Shown: positions 31,173 through 41,099 of the stretch, in pieces
How the letters are laid out: every line of letters starts with the position of its first letter
How positions within the stretch are numbered: position 1 is the stretch's first letter
Source: Dictyobacter sp964657925
GTDB lineage: Bacteria; Chloroflexota; Ktedonobacteria; Ktedonobacterales; Ktedonobacteraceae
Length of the DNA: 64,000 bases
Direction: 5' to 3'
Assembly (NCBI GenBank): GCA_964657925.1
Contig: CAZZWK010000010.1
Coordinates: forward strand, 1 to 64,000
Notes under the pieces: generated by a model
What the model was told of the DNA's origin: nothing
The model's input: only the letters and a program-made list of their open reading frames with translations
The model's database searches: none
Program-made: the position numbers and the translations under genes

Positions 31173-32708
31173 TTAGCGCTTGCGTAGAAAGGCGGGAATA
31201 TCGATCACATCACCGGAAGGGGTGTTGCGATTGCCGCGAATATCGGAAGCGCCACGGTCGAGGCGACGGATATGACGCTGAGGCTGTGGTGGTCGATTGA
31301 GCGCCTGTGCCTCTGGTTCGGGAGTGGGAACGGCACGCGGCTCTTCTTCCAAAGAAGGCATAGGAACATGCTGGTCCAACTCGTAGTTCTGATCATCCTC
31401 ATCTATCTCATCGGGCAGGGCGGACATGCCTTGCGCCGCGAACGGGTATTGCCGATCGGGGGTCGCGGCTGGCCTCTGTTGAGACAGCGAAGAGGGTGAT
31501 TGGTTATTGGGAAGCTGAGAAGGGCTGGTAGGACGATTCACGACATTTGGTGATCGATTGGCCGATGCGGGAGGCGCGCTGTAATTATTATTGTTGTTGT
31601 AAGCATTATTCTGAGATGGCATGGGTCGTGCCGGAATGCTGCCAGTCATGCCATTGACCGACGCGTTAGACAAGCTATAGAGTCGGCTGCGATCGTAATC
31701 GGGGCGGGGCGAGGAATAGGTATGCGAGGCACTGGCGGGTCGCCCACCCATGGCTTGATCGAAGCCGGTAGCAATGACGGTGATTTTGACGCGTCCGTCA
31801 TAGTTTGTGTCCTGCACAGCGCCGAAAATGATATTGGCCTCTGGATGAGCGGCCTGGCTAATGATATCGGCGGCCTCATTGACCTCGAAGAGGGTCATAT
31901 CGGTACCACCGGTGATATTGAAGAGAACGCCGTGGGCGCCGCTGATATCGATATCAAGCAAGGGGCTGGCAATGGCGATCTGCGCGGCCTCGGTCGCGCG
32001 CGTTTCACCACTGGCCTCGCCGATCGCCATCAAGGCGGAACCGGCGGCGGACATGATGGTCTTGACATCGGCGAAATCGAGATTGATCAGGCCGGGCACG
32101 GTGATCAGATCGCTGATGCCTTGAATGCCCTGGCGCAAAACGTCATCGGCGAGTCGGAACGCCTCCGAGAGCGGAGTGTTTTTGTTCGCCACCTGCAAGA
32201 GGCGATCGTTGGGCACGGTGATCAGTGTATCCACGTGCTGTTTGAGATTATTGATGCCTTCTTCGGCTGAGAGCATGCGTTTTTTGCCCTCGAAGGTAAA
32301 GGGGCGAGTCACCACGCCAACGGTGAGAGCGCCGACCTCACGCGCGATCTGAGCCACGACCGGGCTGGCGCCTGTGCCTGTGCCACCGCCCATACCGGCG
32401 GTGATGAAGACCATATCCGAGCCTTTGAGCATCTCATAGATCTCTTCAGCGTTTTCTTCAGCCGCTTTCATACCCACGCTGGGATTGCCGCCCGCGCCGA
32501 GGCCACGAGTAAGCTTATCGCCGATACGAATGCGCTGCGGTGCCTCGGTGAGCAGTAGAGCCTGGGCGTCGGTATTGATGGTGATGAACTCGATACCGCT
32601 CATTCCGGCCTGGATCATACGATTCACCGCGTTGCTGCCGCCACCGCCGACTCCGATCACACGAATCTGTGCGAAGCCTTCAAGTTGATGATTTCCCATT
32701 GGTAACAC
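31173..32708 (-). CDS. ftsZ: Cell division protein FtsZ with long C-terminal linker
   Basis: Tubulin-like GTPase forming the division ring. Motifs: IGVGGGGSNAVNRM (17-30), GGGTGTGASP (107-116) and the catalytic-loop segment NLDFADVKTIM. The 511-residue length exceeds the usual 350-400 because of a disordered Pro/Asn/Gln/Ser-rich linker (about 325-495). It ends in DIPAFLRKR, the conserved peptide that binds FtsA. The start is GTG at 32708, with AAAGGGGG at a 9-nt spacing; the ATG at 32699 would be too far. Last gene of the division cluster, 60 bp after ftsA. Confidence 0.96.
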   Translation of the reverse strand: MLPMGNHQLEGFAQIRVIGVGGGGSNAVNRMIQAGMSGIEFITINTDAQALLLTEAPQRIRIGDKLTRGLGAGGNPSVGMKAAEENAEEIYEMLKGSDMVFITAGMGGGTGTGASPVVAQIAREVGALTVGVVTRPFTFEGKKRMLSAEEGINNLKQHVDTLITVPNDRLLQVANKNTPLSEAFRLADDVLRQGIQGISDLITVPGLINLDFADVKTIMSAAGSALMAIGEASGETRATEAAQIAIASPLLDIDISGAHGVLFNITGGTDMTLFEVNEAADIISQAAHPEANIIFGAVQDTNYDGRVKITVIATGFDQAMGGRPASASHTYSSPRPDYDRSRLYSLSNASVNGMTGSIPARPMPSQNNAYNNNNNYSAPPASANRSPNVVNRPTSPSQLPNNQSPSSLSQQRPAATPDRQYPFAAQGMSALPDEIDEDDQNYELDQHVPMPSLEEEPRAVPTPEPEAQALNRPPQPQRHIRRLDRGASDIRGNRNTPSGDVIDIPAFLRKR

Positions 32709-32768
32709 TATGCGTGGCCCCCTTTCGAGTATTGGACACTTTTGTTTTTAGCTTTTTGATCTTTTGAT

Positions 32769-34007
32769 CTATGGAATGAACGCGCGTAGCCAGCGACCGA
32801 AACGTGAGACGAGGTCTTGCTCAGACTCGTCGGTATAGTTGTCGTCATCTGAGCCGAGCAGCGAACTGTGGCTGGCACCCCACAGGAGCAGGCCGACGGC
32901 AGTCGAATAGGCGGGTCGATTGATGGAATCGGACAGGCCATGCAAGCCGAGAGGAGAGCCGATGCGCGCGGGCATGTCCAAAATTTCTCCGGCCTGCTCC
33001 AGAATGCCGGGGAGTTCGGCGGTGCCGCCAGTGATCACGATGCCAGCGGGCAACAAGCCGTCGTAGCCAGCTTTTTTGATCTCTTCGCGGACCAGCGAGA
33101 ATAGCTCCTCCACACGGGCCTGGATGATCTCGGCCAGGAGTTTGCGTGGCACCAGATCATCACAATCGGGCATAAATTGTGAGAGATCGATCATATCATC
33201 CTCATCGATGGTGGCCGGATCGCAATGGCCGTAGGTGATTTTCAACTCCTCGGCCACGCCAACTGGCAGGCGCAGACCGATGGCGATATCGCTGGTGATG
33301 AGATTGCCGCCGACCGGCAAGACCACGGTGTGCCAGATAGCACCATCGGTGTAGACGGCCACATCGGTGGTGCCACCACCGATATCAACCAGGACAACAC
33401 CCAGATCGGTTTCGCCATCTTCGAGTACGGCGTCACCTGAGGCCAAAGGCTCCAGGACCAGATCCTCGATTTCGACATGCGCTTTATGCACACATTTGAT
33501 CAGGTTATGGATCGAGGAGACCGAGCCGGTGATGATATGCGCCTCCACCTCAAGGCGAAAGCCAGACATACCGGTCGGGTTTTTGATACCCTCCTGTCCA
33601 TCTACAACGTAACTGCGTGGAATAACATGGATAACCTCACGGTTCGCGGGAATAGCGATAGCGCGAGCGACCTCGACCGCACGACTAATATCGTTGGGCT
33701 CGATATCGCGATGGCTGGGCGAGATAGCCACAAAGCCTTTGCTATTTTCGGAAGCGATATGGCTTCCAGCAATTCCCACGTACGCGGACATAATTTTTTT
33801 CCCTGACAGGCGTTCCGCACGATCTAGCGCCGCTGCAATCGAAGTGACAGTCTCTTCGATGTTCACCACCACTCCACGGCGCAACCCCTGTGAAGGGCAG
33901 GTGCCAACGCCAACAATATTCAGTTTCCCGTCACGATCAAGTTCGCCGACCAGGACACAGATTTTTGTTGTTCCGACGTCGATCCCGACGATCACCCGCT
34001 CTTGCAC
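32769..34007 (-). CDS. ftsA: Cell division protein FtsA
   Basis: Actin-like ATPase tethering FtsZ to the membrane. The 412-residue protein shows the phosphate-1 motif IVGIDVGTTKICVLVGE, the SHRDIEPNDISRAVEVARA block, and the phosphate-2 loop VLVDIGGGTTDVAVY. A C-terminal amphipathic end (SRFGRWLRAFIP) serves as the membrane-targeting helix. The start is GTG with AGGAG 8 nt upstream. Confidence 0.95.
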   Translation of the reverse strand: MQERVIVGIDVGTTKICVLVGELDRDGKLNIVGVGTCPSQGLRRGVVVNIEETVTSIAAALDRAERLSGKKIMSAYVGIAGSHIASENSKGFVAISPSHRDIEPNDISRAVEVARAIAIPANREVIHVIPRSYVVDGQEGIKNPTGMSGFRLEVEAHIITGSVSSIHNLIKCVHKAHVEIEDLVLEPLASGDAVLEDGETDLGVVLVDIGGGTTDVAVYTDGAIWHTVVLPVGGNLITSDIAIGLRLPVGVAEELKITYGHCDPATIDEDDMIDLSQFMPDCDDLVPRKLLAEIIQARVEELFSLVREEIKKAGYDGLLPAGIVITGGTAELPGILEQAGEILDMPARIGSPLGLHGLSDSINRPAYSTAVGLLLWGASHSSLLGSDDDNYTDESEQDLVSRFGRWLRAFIP

Positions 34008-34176
34008 GATTCACGCTCCTATGGGCGGTACACTGATGAGACGCGCTACGAAAACGATCAAAGAAGATGGCATTGGTTTTATGAGCGATACGACTCTCAT
34101 AAAAGGACATTGCGCCACCGGATAGTAACCAGAAGTATGATTGATCCTGCTGCACACTGGAAAGCTTACCGCAAGG

Positions 34177-35388
34177 CTATCGCAGTGTGATCGCGGGGTG
34201 TAAACCATACCGCAAATCTATAGTTGAAAGGGCTAATCGCTGCTGCTGTGCCAGCGTAAGAATGGCCTGAAGTTCTAGCAGGCGATTCTGCAACGAGTTC
34301 GCGCTGAATGCATTGCCCAGATAGGCTTTCCACCCCTGAGAACTTTGGAGCATGTAGGCTCCCTGGCTCATTGCAGGCGAGGAAAAAGCCCCATCGTTTG
34401 CACCAGCAAACATTGTACCATCGTAATACAGAGTAAAAGCATCGATATGGGTAACCCTGGGCACCAGTTGTAGAACGCTCAGCGCGAACAGAATGTTCGC
34501 CTGAGCCAGGGAAGCACCTACCCTTAAGGGATAGGGTGCGAAAGATGTTCCGGCAGCTTGCGGTCCTTGGTGGGTGACATCAATAACGGTTGCCAGGTGA
34601 TTTATGTTGGACGAGTGATGCACCGCTGCGATAACTTTCCCTGTGCGATCTACACTAAAAGTACCATTGCTCACTTGCCACAAAAGGACGGGTTGTCGTT
34701 CCACCAATGAGATGGTCACCTGATCAGGTAATTGCTTCTGAATGGAGACAGAGGCAACCGATGGGATGGTCAGGATACGTTGTTGTAACGAGACACTATT
34801 GAGAAAGAGAATGTCCTGACCCTGAATATGCATATTTTGAATGGTTTGTACGAGTGCATTATTACGCGTTCCTACGACCTCCACCTGTTGAACGTGCAAT
34901 ATGTTGCCAGCGAAAAAAAAAGCGAGCGAACCAAGGAAGAGTGCGAGTAGTATGAAAAAGGCGAGCAGGCGCATGAAAACATTGCGCCGTGGCTGTCTGC
35001 GACTGCTACGCTGTGGGATCGGCGACGCCTGATAGGGCAATGGACGACGAACCGCAGCAATGCGACCCGCTGTTGCGCGCACACCGGTTTGAGCAAGTGT
35101 GCGTGGAACGGATTGAGGGCGCGGGCGTGTTGCATGGGCACGGGCGCGGCGTCGATCTTGCTGGCGCTGGGCGAAGGTGTGCCACGCCTGGGCGGGGTCG
35201 TCGTCGGGCACGGAGACGACGCGTTGTAGCGTACGAGGAGCGAGCCCATCGGCACGGGTCCGGTTCTTCGTAGCAGGCGCCTGTTCTCTTCTATCGGGTC
35301 TATAGACGGAAAGTCCAACGTGATACTTTTGTGCTGAATGCTGATTGCGCATCCCATCTTGTTTTGGTGATTGTTTTTTTTCTGTCAT
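34177..35388 (-). CDS. ftsQ: Cell division protein FtsQ/DivIB
   Basis: Bitopic division protein scaffolding FtsL and FtsB-type partners. The long basic, Arg/Gln-rich cytoplasmic N terminus (about 1-135) is followed by one membrane helix (about 136-160, LLAFFILLALFLGSLAFFF). A POTRA domain (VQQVEVVGTRNNALVQTIQNMH) and the FtsQ beta domain (VSIQKQLPDQVTISLVERQP) complete it. The ATG at 35388 overlaps the murB stop (ATGA) with GGAAGG upstream. The N-terminal extension is longer than in E. coli. Confidence 0.9.
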   Translation of the reverse strand: MTEKKQSPKQDGMRNQHSAQKYHVGLSVYRPDRREQAPATKNRTRADGLAPRTLQRVVSVPDDDPAQAWHTFAQRQQDRRRARAHATRPRPQSVPRTLAQTGVRATAGRIAAVRRPLPYQASPIPQRSSRRQPRRNVFMRLLAFFILLALFLGSLAFFFAGNILHVQQVEVVGTRNNALVQTIQNMHIQGQDILFLNSVSLQQRILTIPSVASVSIQKQLPDQVTISLVERQPVLLWQVSNGTFSVDRTGKVIAAVHHSSNINHLATVIDVTHQGPQAAGTSFAPYPLRVGASLAQANILFALSVLQLVPRVTHIDAFTLYYDGTMFAGANDGAFSSPAMSQGAYMLQSSQGWKAYLGNAFSANSLQNRLLELQAILTLAQQQRLALSTIDLRYGLHPAITLR

Positions 35389-36410
35389 GTCAGTAATACC
35401 TTCCACTCCCCACGCAATTCAACTTCTAATTCCAGGCTCACCCCGAAGCGTTCATAAACGCGCTGGTGAGCCTCTTGAATTAGCGCCGCGATATCAGCGG
35501 CGCTTGCACCACCTACATTGACAATAAAATTGGCATGACGCTGAGAAATTTGCGCGCCCCCTCTGGTCAGACCTTTGAGGCCCGCGCTTTCAATTAATCT
35601 TCCGGCGTAATCGCCGGGAGGATTTTTGAAAACGGAGCCCGCGCTCTGCTGAGGCGGCTGTGTATTTTTTCGATATTGTTTATGTTCATCTATAAGAGCA
35701 CGGAGTGTATGTGGATCTTCGCGATGCAGGCGCAGACCGAGCGCGGACACGATTTCGGCGGGCTCGATCAGTCGGCGGGCTGCCGCGACTGGAAAGCCCG
35801 CGGCATCGAACTGGACGAGGCGCTGAGCGCGAAAGCGGCTATGCCGGTAGCGCAAGTCGAGTGCGTCATGTTGGTAACGCACTAGCGTGGGCGCTAGTGG
35901 ATGCTCCTCGGCCAGGCGTGCGTCTACGACATCCACCCATGCGAGCACTTCACCTATATCATGTCCGTGAACACCGGCATTACTGATGACGGCGCCACCC
36001 AGTGTGCCAGGGATACCAGGGCCGAACTCCAGGCCGCCCCAACCGCGGGCGGACAGGTCATTGAGCAGGCGCGGCCAACTCAGACCGGCGCCAGCCTGTA
36101 AGAACGCGGTGCCATCCGGTTCTTCGCGCAAGGTATAGCTGGTGATAGCGATCTGGGCAACGATCCCACGCACACCTGCATCGGCGTAGAGCACATTGGT
36201 ACCATTGCCGGTAATCAAGAGCGGCCAGCGTTGCATAGAACACAGCTCGACGAGTTCCAGCAACTGTTCCTGCGTCCCCACTGAGATCCATACATCGGCA
36301 GGTCCCCCGACACCGAACGTGCTATGACGAGCCATGGGCTCATCTTTGCGCACGCGGGTGCCAAAGCGAGTGGAGAGGAGCGAATATGTTGTCTCAGTAG
36401 CGAACACCAT
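35385..36410 (-). CDS. murB: UDP-N-acetylenolpyruvoylglucosamine reductase
   Basis: Reduces the enolpyruvyl group to make UDP-N-acetylmuramate, using FAD and NADPH. FAD-binding segments: HSTFGVGGPADVWIS, ITGNGTNVLYADAGVRG and EFGPGIPGTLGGAVISNAG. The C-terminal catalytic region contains AGSVFKNPPGDYAGRLIESAGLKG, with Ser at the proton-donor position and no type-II deletion evident. The start at 36410 has GGAAGG seven nt upstream; a longer in-frame extension to 36536 is poorly supported. 341 residues. Confidence 0.95.
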   Translation of the reverse strand: MVFATETTYSLLSTRFGTRVRKDEPMARHSTFGVGGPADVWISVGTQEQLLELVELCSMQRWPLLITGNGTNVLYADAGVRGIVAQIAITSYTLREEPDGTAFLQAGAGLSWPRLLNDLSARGWGGLEFGPGIPGTLGGAVISNAGVHGHDIGEVLAWVDVVDARLAEEHPLAPTLVRYQHDALDLRYRHSRFRAQRLVQFDAAGFPVAAARRLIEPAEIVSALGLRLHREDPHTLRALIDEHKQYRKNTQPPQQSAGSVFKNPPGDYAGRLIESAGLKGLTRGGAQISQRHANFIVNVGGASAADIAALIQEAHQRVYERFGVSLELEVELRGEWKVLLT

Positions 36411-36480
36411 TAAATTTCCTTCCTTGTACTCCTGTACTCTTTTCGCGCCCAGAGTGTGGGGGCGACCACTGACTGGATGG

Positions 36481-37950
36481 TTATGCATTGTTCTGCTGCA
36501 ACAATGACGCTGTAACTGTATAAATATCGCCAGCACCCATAATTACCGCGATATCACCCGAACGTAATGTATGTGACAGCAAGTGTGTTGTTTGCTCCAC
36601 TGTCCCACTATGAAAGACCTGTGCCTCACCTGACGCGAAATGCGGGCGCTGTTGGAGCGCGAGCGCCAGGTCACGCGAGTGAACCAGGCCGGTATCCTGT
36701 TCGCGCGCAGGAAAGATATCGGCGATCATGACGACATCGGCGGCATCGAACGAACGTAGAAACTGTGCGAAAAAGGTTTTTGTGCGACTGTACATGTGCG
36801 GCTGGTAGACCGCGACCAGACGTTGACCAGGATAGCGGCGGCGCGTGGCATCCAGCGTCATCGCGATGGCTGTTGGATGATGCGCGTAGTCGTCGATCAA
36901 CATCACATCAATCACTTTATCCACAAGCTGCAATGGTCCCTGGTGGCGAATTTCGAAGCGGCGGCGTGTGCCCTGAAAGTCCTCCAAAGTACGCACGATG
37001 GTGTGCGCATCGACACCGACGGCATGCGCCGCCGTCAAAGCCGCGAGGGCATTTTCGATGTTGTGCAGACCCGGCAGGCGCAAGTGAATCGACAGATCTG
37101 AGGGAAAAGGCACAGCAGCATGCGAACGAACCTGGAAACTGGTTTCGCCATCAAGCTTTATCGCGTAGGCTGCGAGCGTCGCCGGCTCCTGATCGTTGTT
37201 GGTGGGCCGAGCCGAATAGGTCAGTATGCTACCGGGCCAATCCAGCAGACGCGCACGTAGATCAGCACAACCGGGATTGCCAGCGTTCAAAATCAGGGTG
37301 GGTGGCAACGGCCAGTCACCAGTCAGATCCATACCACGGATAAAGTGCTCGAAGGCTTGTAGATAGGCGTCGTAGTCGGCAAAAAATTCTGGATGCTCGT
37401 ACTCGATCGAGGTTACGATAACCAGGCGTGGATGATAGTGCCAGAAATTATGATTGAACTCATCGGCCTCATTCACAAAGTAGGTGCCCTGGCCCAGGCG
37501 ATAGTTGGCGCCAAAACGAGGCACGACCGCGCCAATCTCGCAGGTTGGATCGAGGCCAGCATCGACCAGCATCAAGGAAAGCATAGCTGTGGTGGTGCCT
37601 TTGCCGTGCACGCCACTGACCGAGAGCAGACATTTGTCGCGCGTCAGATCGCCGAGCACCTCTTGCCAGGTCACCACTGGAATGCCTTGTGCTCGCGCCG
37701 CTATTAGCTCTGGATTGTGGGGATCGAGCGCGGGCACAGCAGGGCTGATCACCAACGTATCCGCCTGGGCGAGGTGTTCAGGGCTATGGCCGATCGATAT
37801 GGGAATGCCCAGTTTACTCAGCATCTGGACGGTCGCGGAGAGGCGCTGATCACAGCCGGTCACGTGTGTGCCATGCTGTTGCACCATCTGCGCCACGGCA
37901 GAGATACCCTGTCCCCCGATGCCCATAAAGTGCATGCGACGAGCTTTCAC
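36481..37950 (-). CDS. murC: UDP-N-acetylmuramate--L-alanine ligase (MurC), atypical P-loop
   Basis: Adds L-Ala to UDP-MurNAc. The 489-residue protein has the MurC N-terminal Rossmann part (HFMGIGGQGISAVAQM) and the central ligase domain. The ATP loop reads GVHGKGTTT (113-121), with Gly118 where MurC normally has the Walker Thr (GTHGKTTT). The ADE segment VNEADEFNHNFW is followed by TSIEYEHPEFF, closer to the Mpl-type variant than to the usual NIEADHLD. The C-terminal domain has YAHHPTAI and YQPHMYSRTKTFF as expected. Context between murG and murB supports MurC. GTG start with a full AAAGGAGGT. Confidence 0.9.
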   Translation of the reverse strand: MKARRMHFMGIGGQGISAVAQMVQQHGTHVTGCDQRLSATVQMLSKLGIPISIGHSPEHLAQADTLVISPAVPALDPHNPELIAARAQGIPVVTWQEVLGDLTRDKCLLSVSGVHGKGTTTAMLSLMLVDAGLDPTCEIGAVVPRFGANYRLGQGTYFVNEADEFNHNFWHYHPRLVIVTSIEYEHPEFFADYDAYLQAFEHFIRGMDLTGDWPLPPTLILNAGNPGCADLRARLLDWPGSILTYSARPTNNDQEPATLAAYAIKLDGETSFQVRSHAAVPFPSDLSIHLRLPGLHNIENALAALTAAHAVGVDAHTIVRTLEDFQGTRRRFEIRHQGPLQLVDKVIDVMLIDDYAHHPTAIAMTLDATRRRYPGQRLVAVYQPHMYSRTKTFFAQFLRSFDAADVVMIADIFPAREQDTGLVHSRDLALALQQRPHFASGEAQVFHSGTVEQTTHLLSHTLRSGDIAVIMGAGDIYTVTASLLQQNNA

Positions 37951-37977
37951 AGGTGACCTCCTTTCAGATACTGTCGA

Positions 37978-39138
37978 CTAGACATGAACGTTTTGTTGCT
38001 CTGTATTATCGTGACTGGTGCCACGAGCCAGGGTGGCGACCGCGGCGGCGATATCCTGAGTGGCGGTTGGGCGCGCGAACTGTTGCAGCGCCTGCTCCAT
38101 CTGCTGGAGACGACCGGGTGTTTGTAGCAAAGTCTGGATATGCTCTTGCAGCGATGTGGGAGTCAAATCGTCATTGCGTACCACATCCGCAGCCTGCGCG
38201 CGAGCGAACGTTTGCGCGTTGATCTCCTGCGGCGAGCTACCAAGCGCGGGTGGCAATGGTACCAGGATCGATGGCTTGCCCAAAATAGCCAGCTCGCTCA
38301 ATGTCGCGGCACCCGCACGGCAGATCACGATTTCAGCGGCCTGTAGCGCGAGCGGCATCTCTTCAGAGAGATAGGGAACCAGACGATAGCGAGATTTCAG
38401 CGTGCTATCGAGTTGTGCTATGACCTCATCGGCCTGTTGCTGCGTTTCCGCGAAGAGTTTTTGTCCACTAATTTGCAATACCTGGCATTGTCGCAGCAGG
38501 GTAGGCAACGCACGCACCGTCACATTATTAAGATAGCGAGCACCCTGGCTACCGCCGGTTACGAGCAAGAGCGGTAGAGCTGGATCAAAGCCGAGCACTG
38601 CGCGCGCCTCGGCCACTGGCTGCTGGCGGACAGCGAGAATCTCCTGGCGAATAGGGTTGCCCAGTAACAACGTCTTGCGGGCGGGAAAATAGCGCTGGGA
38701 ATCAGCGAAGGCGACCGAGATACGTGTAGCCAGTGGCGCGATCAACTTATTGGACAGATTGGGTGGCACGTCCTGTTGATGCAAGAGCAGGGGTGTACCA
38801 TTTAATTTTGCCGCGAGACCGGCGGGAACAGCGACATAACCCCCACTAGTAAACGCTGCATCAGGGTGAAATTCGCGGACAATTTTCACGGCCTGCGCCA
38901 TACCGATGGGAACACGCACCACGCCTTTGACTGTTTTCAACGAGACGTAGCGCTGCAACTTGCCAGCCTTGACCGTTGCTATGCGAAAACCGGCGGCGGG
39001 CACAAGTTGTGTCTCCAAACCATCGTCGCTACCAAGATAGAGAATATCGGCAGAATATATATGTTGTAGTTGGGTGGCGATAGCCAGAGCGGGATAAATG
39101 TGTCCGCCCGTGCCGCCCCCGGAAACGAGAATTCGCAT
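37978..39138 (-). CDS. murG: Lipid II synthase MurG
   Basis: Transfers GlcNAc from UDP-GlcNAc to lipid I at the inner membrane face. GT28 motifs: VSGGGTGGHIYPALAIA at the N terminus, TSGGYVAVPAGLAAKL, VTGGSQGARYLNN, and CRAGAATLSELAILGKPSILVPLP. The start at 39138 (ATG of MRILVSGG) fits the family's N terminus; a GTG nine bases upstream is an alternative. It is 27 bp ahead of murC. The upstream 117 bp are strikingly AT-rich and may hold an internal promoter. Confidence 0.95.
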   Translation of the reverse strand: MRILVSGGGTGGHIYPALAIATQLQHIYSADILYLGSDDGLETQLVPAAGFRIATVKAGKLQRYVSLKTVKGVVRVPIGMAQAVKIVREFHPDAAFTSGGYVAVPAGLAAKLNGTPLLLHQQDVPPNLSNKLIAPLATRISVAFADSQRYFPARKTLLLGNPIRQEILAVRQQPVAEARAVLGFDPALPLLLVTGGSQGARYLNNVTVRALPTLLRQCQVLQISGQKLFAETQQQADEVIAQLDSTLKSRYRLVPYLSEEMPLALQAAEIVICRAGAATLSELAILGKPSILVPLPPALGSSPQEINAQTFARAQAADVVRNDDLTPTSLQEHIQTLLQTPGRLQQMEQALQQFARPTATQDIAAAVATLARGTSHDNTEQQNVHV

Positions 39139-39264
39139 AAACAGCACTATCCAGATGACTTACAGATCTACACTTTTCGTTGTACAAGTGTACAATGAAT
39201 ACTACGATTAAAACTACTTAAAAGATACACTATATACTTTATACAATTTATTGAGAAAAGATAC
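39139..39264 (-). promoter_or_regulatory. AT-rich spacer upstream of murG, possible internal promoter
   Basis: Most of this spacer is A/T, unlike the flanking genes. It contains the inverted repeat TTGTACAAGTGTACAA (39180-39195) and several TATA-like words on the minus strand (for example TATATAGTG). It probably provides a second promoter for murG through ftsZ, but no single -35/-10 pair can be chosen. Confidence 0.35.
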
Positions 39265-40932
39265 TCAAATTGTAGTACCTTTATCCCTCCCTTTTTGACG
39301 TACAATATCGAACGTCTGTCGTGAGAGCAGAGGGTAGTCCGGTTCGCGAATATAGCGCGAGATGTTGAGTAGAACGCCGATGGCAGCCAACGAAATGACC
39401 AGTGAAGTGCCGCCAAAGCTGATAAAGGGAAGCGGCACACCTGTGTAAGGGATCGCGCCAACGGTTGCGCCGATGTTGATCATCGCCTGTACCACCAACC
39501 AGGTAGTGATGCCAGTCGCCAGGAGAGCGCCATAAATGTCCTGTGTACGGCGCGCCAGGCGAAAGCCGCGAAACGCCAGCAGCAGGAACAACGCGATAAT
39601 CACAGCGCAACCAAGATAGCCTAACTCTTCGCCGGTAATAGCGAAGATCGAATCGATGTACGGCAGCGGCAGGTAGCCAGTCTTTTGCCGACTCGCGCCC
39701 AGACCGAGGCCGAAAAAGCCGCCGGAGCCAAGAGCCAGCAGAGATTGGTACAGTTGTAAGTTGCGACCAGTGACATCTTGAAATGGGTTGAGAAAGCCGA
39801 TCAAGCGTTCATAGCGATAGCCATGAAAGGCCTGAGTAAAGAAGATCGCGATGCCGCCAGCCAGCGCGAGCACGAATTGAAAAATGTTGGCACCGGCAGT
39901 AAAGAACATGGCCGTTGCCAGAACCGCGATCACCGTTGCCGTTCCCATATCGTTCTCCAGCAAGACCAGGCCTAAGATGGTACCGACCAGGATCACGAAA
40001 GGAGCCAGGCCGTACAAGAACGTACTGACCTGATTACCTTTGCGCGCAAGCCAGTCCGCGACATAGAAAGCCAGCACCAGTTTAATCAACTCGCTGGGTT
40101 GGAAAGAGAAAAAGGAGCCGAAGCCAAGCCAGCGTGATGCTCCATAGCTGCTTGTGCCAAAAAGCAACACGACGACCAGCAAAGGCAGAGCGATGACCAT
40201 ACCGATCAGCGAGAAACGTCGCCAGAAGCGATAATCGATATTCATGGTAATGAACAGCACGATCACGCCGAGTACCACGCCGAGCAACTGTTTCTGAAAA
40301 AAGTATGACGCGTCGTTATAGTATTGCAGCGAGATGAACGAGCTGGCGCTATAGACCATGACCAAGCCGATGCAGAGCAGGGCCAACGCGGCCACCAGCA
40401 GGATAGGATCGACCTTGCCAGCCACACGAGGCAGGCGCATCTCCAAGGCCGCCAGGCGTTGCTGCTCCTCATTGGAGATCGAGTGTGGCCCTGGCAGAGC
40501 GGGCGCGGGCACGGGAGGTGCCAGGCGTGCGAGTCTATTGGTGTACGGCACTGGCACATTGTTTTTATGCCAGCCAGTCGAGAAATTGACGCGTTCGGAC
40601 GTTTTCACGGCCAACGACGAGGCAGGTTGTGGTAAAGCCACGTGCTTCGTGCGTGGTAGACGTTTTACCATGGTTGGCGGCGTGAGCAAGACATCGGAGG
40701 CAGCGTAGCGTACCTGGCGCATGCCAGCAGCATCCGAAGATCTACGCCGCCTGGACTTTTGACGATCAGCGACGCGTGACGTACCCCTGGCCTGCGCGGA
40801 TCTATACTGATTCTCATCGCGCTCTAAAGCGGGAGAACGGTAGAGAGGCTGGGACAGGCTTTTCCTGGGAGCAGGCTGGCTGTTCCCGGTTGGTAGCGTC
40901 TTCTTTTGTCTTCTAAGCTGATCTTTTGCCAT
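39265..40932 (-). CDS. ftsW: Peptidoglycan glycosyltransferase FtsW (SEDS family) with long N-terminal extension
   Basis: Polymerises lipid II at the septum with FtsI. Ten membrane helices begin near residue 170. SEDS hallmarks: LAALALLCIGLVMVYSASS, FGSFFSFQPSELIKLVLAFY, LVLLENDMGTATVIAVLA, and GEELGYLGCAVIIALF. The catalytic-site Asp lies in the NDMG segment and the family's NIGATVGAIPYTGVPLPFIS loop is intact. The first 165 residues are a basic, Arg/Ser/Pro-rich cytoplasmic extension not found in most FtsW proteins. No good ribosome site precedes the ATG. Confidence 0.93.
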   Translation of the reverse strand: MAKDQLRRQKKTLPTGNSQPAPRKSLSQPLYRSPALERDENQYRSAQARGTSRVADRQKSRRRRSSDAAGMRQVRYAASDVLLTPPTMVKRLPRTKHVALPQPASSLAVKTSERVNFSTGWHKNNVPVPYTNRLARLAPPVPAPALPGPHSISNEEQQRLAALEMRLPRVAGKVDPILLVAALALLCIGLVMVYSASSFISLQYYNDASYFFQKQLLGVVLGVIVLFITMNIDYRFWRRFSLIGMVIALPLLVVVLLFGTSSYGASRWLGFGSFFSFQPSELIKLVLAFYVADWLARKGNQVSTFLYGLAPFVILVGTILGLVLLENDMGTATVIAVLATAMFFTAGANIFQFVLALAGGIAIFFTQAFHGYRYERLIGFLNPFQDVTGRNLQLYQSLLALGSGGFFGLGLGASRQKTGYLPLPYIDSIFAITGEELGYLGCAVIIALFLLLAFRGFRLARRTQDIYGALLATGITTWLVVQAMINIGATVGAIPYTGVPLPFISFGGTSLVISLAAIGVLLNISRYIREPDYPLLSRQTFDIVRQKGRDKGTTI

Positions 40933-41099
40933 TAAAACGTCACATTCTGTCGTAAGAACAGGGAGAAAATGTCGATGGTGAATACGAAAGGTAACGATTT
41001 GCTATGTATTCGCATGACTTTTCCCAGCTCAATCATTTTGCCAGCCGAAAGGCTTGACATAGAACAAATTTTCTAGTACACTTACTCATGGTTACTGAA

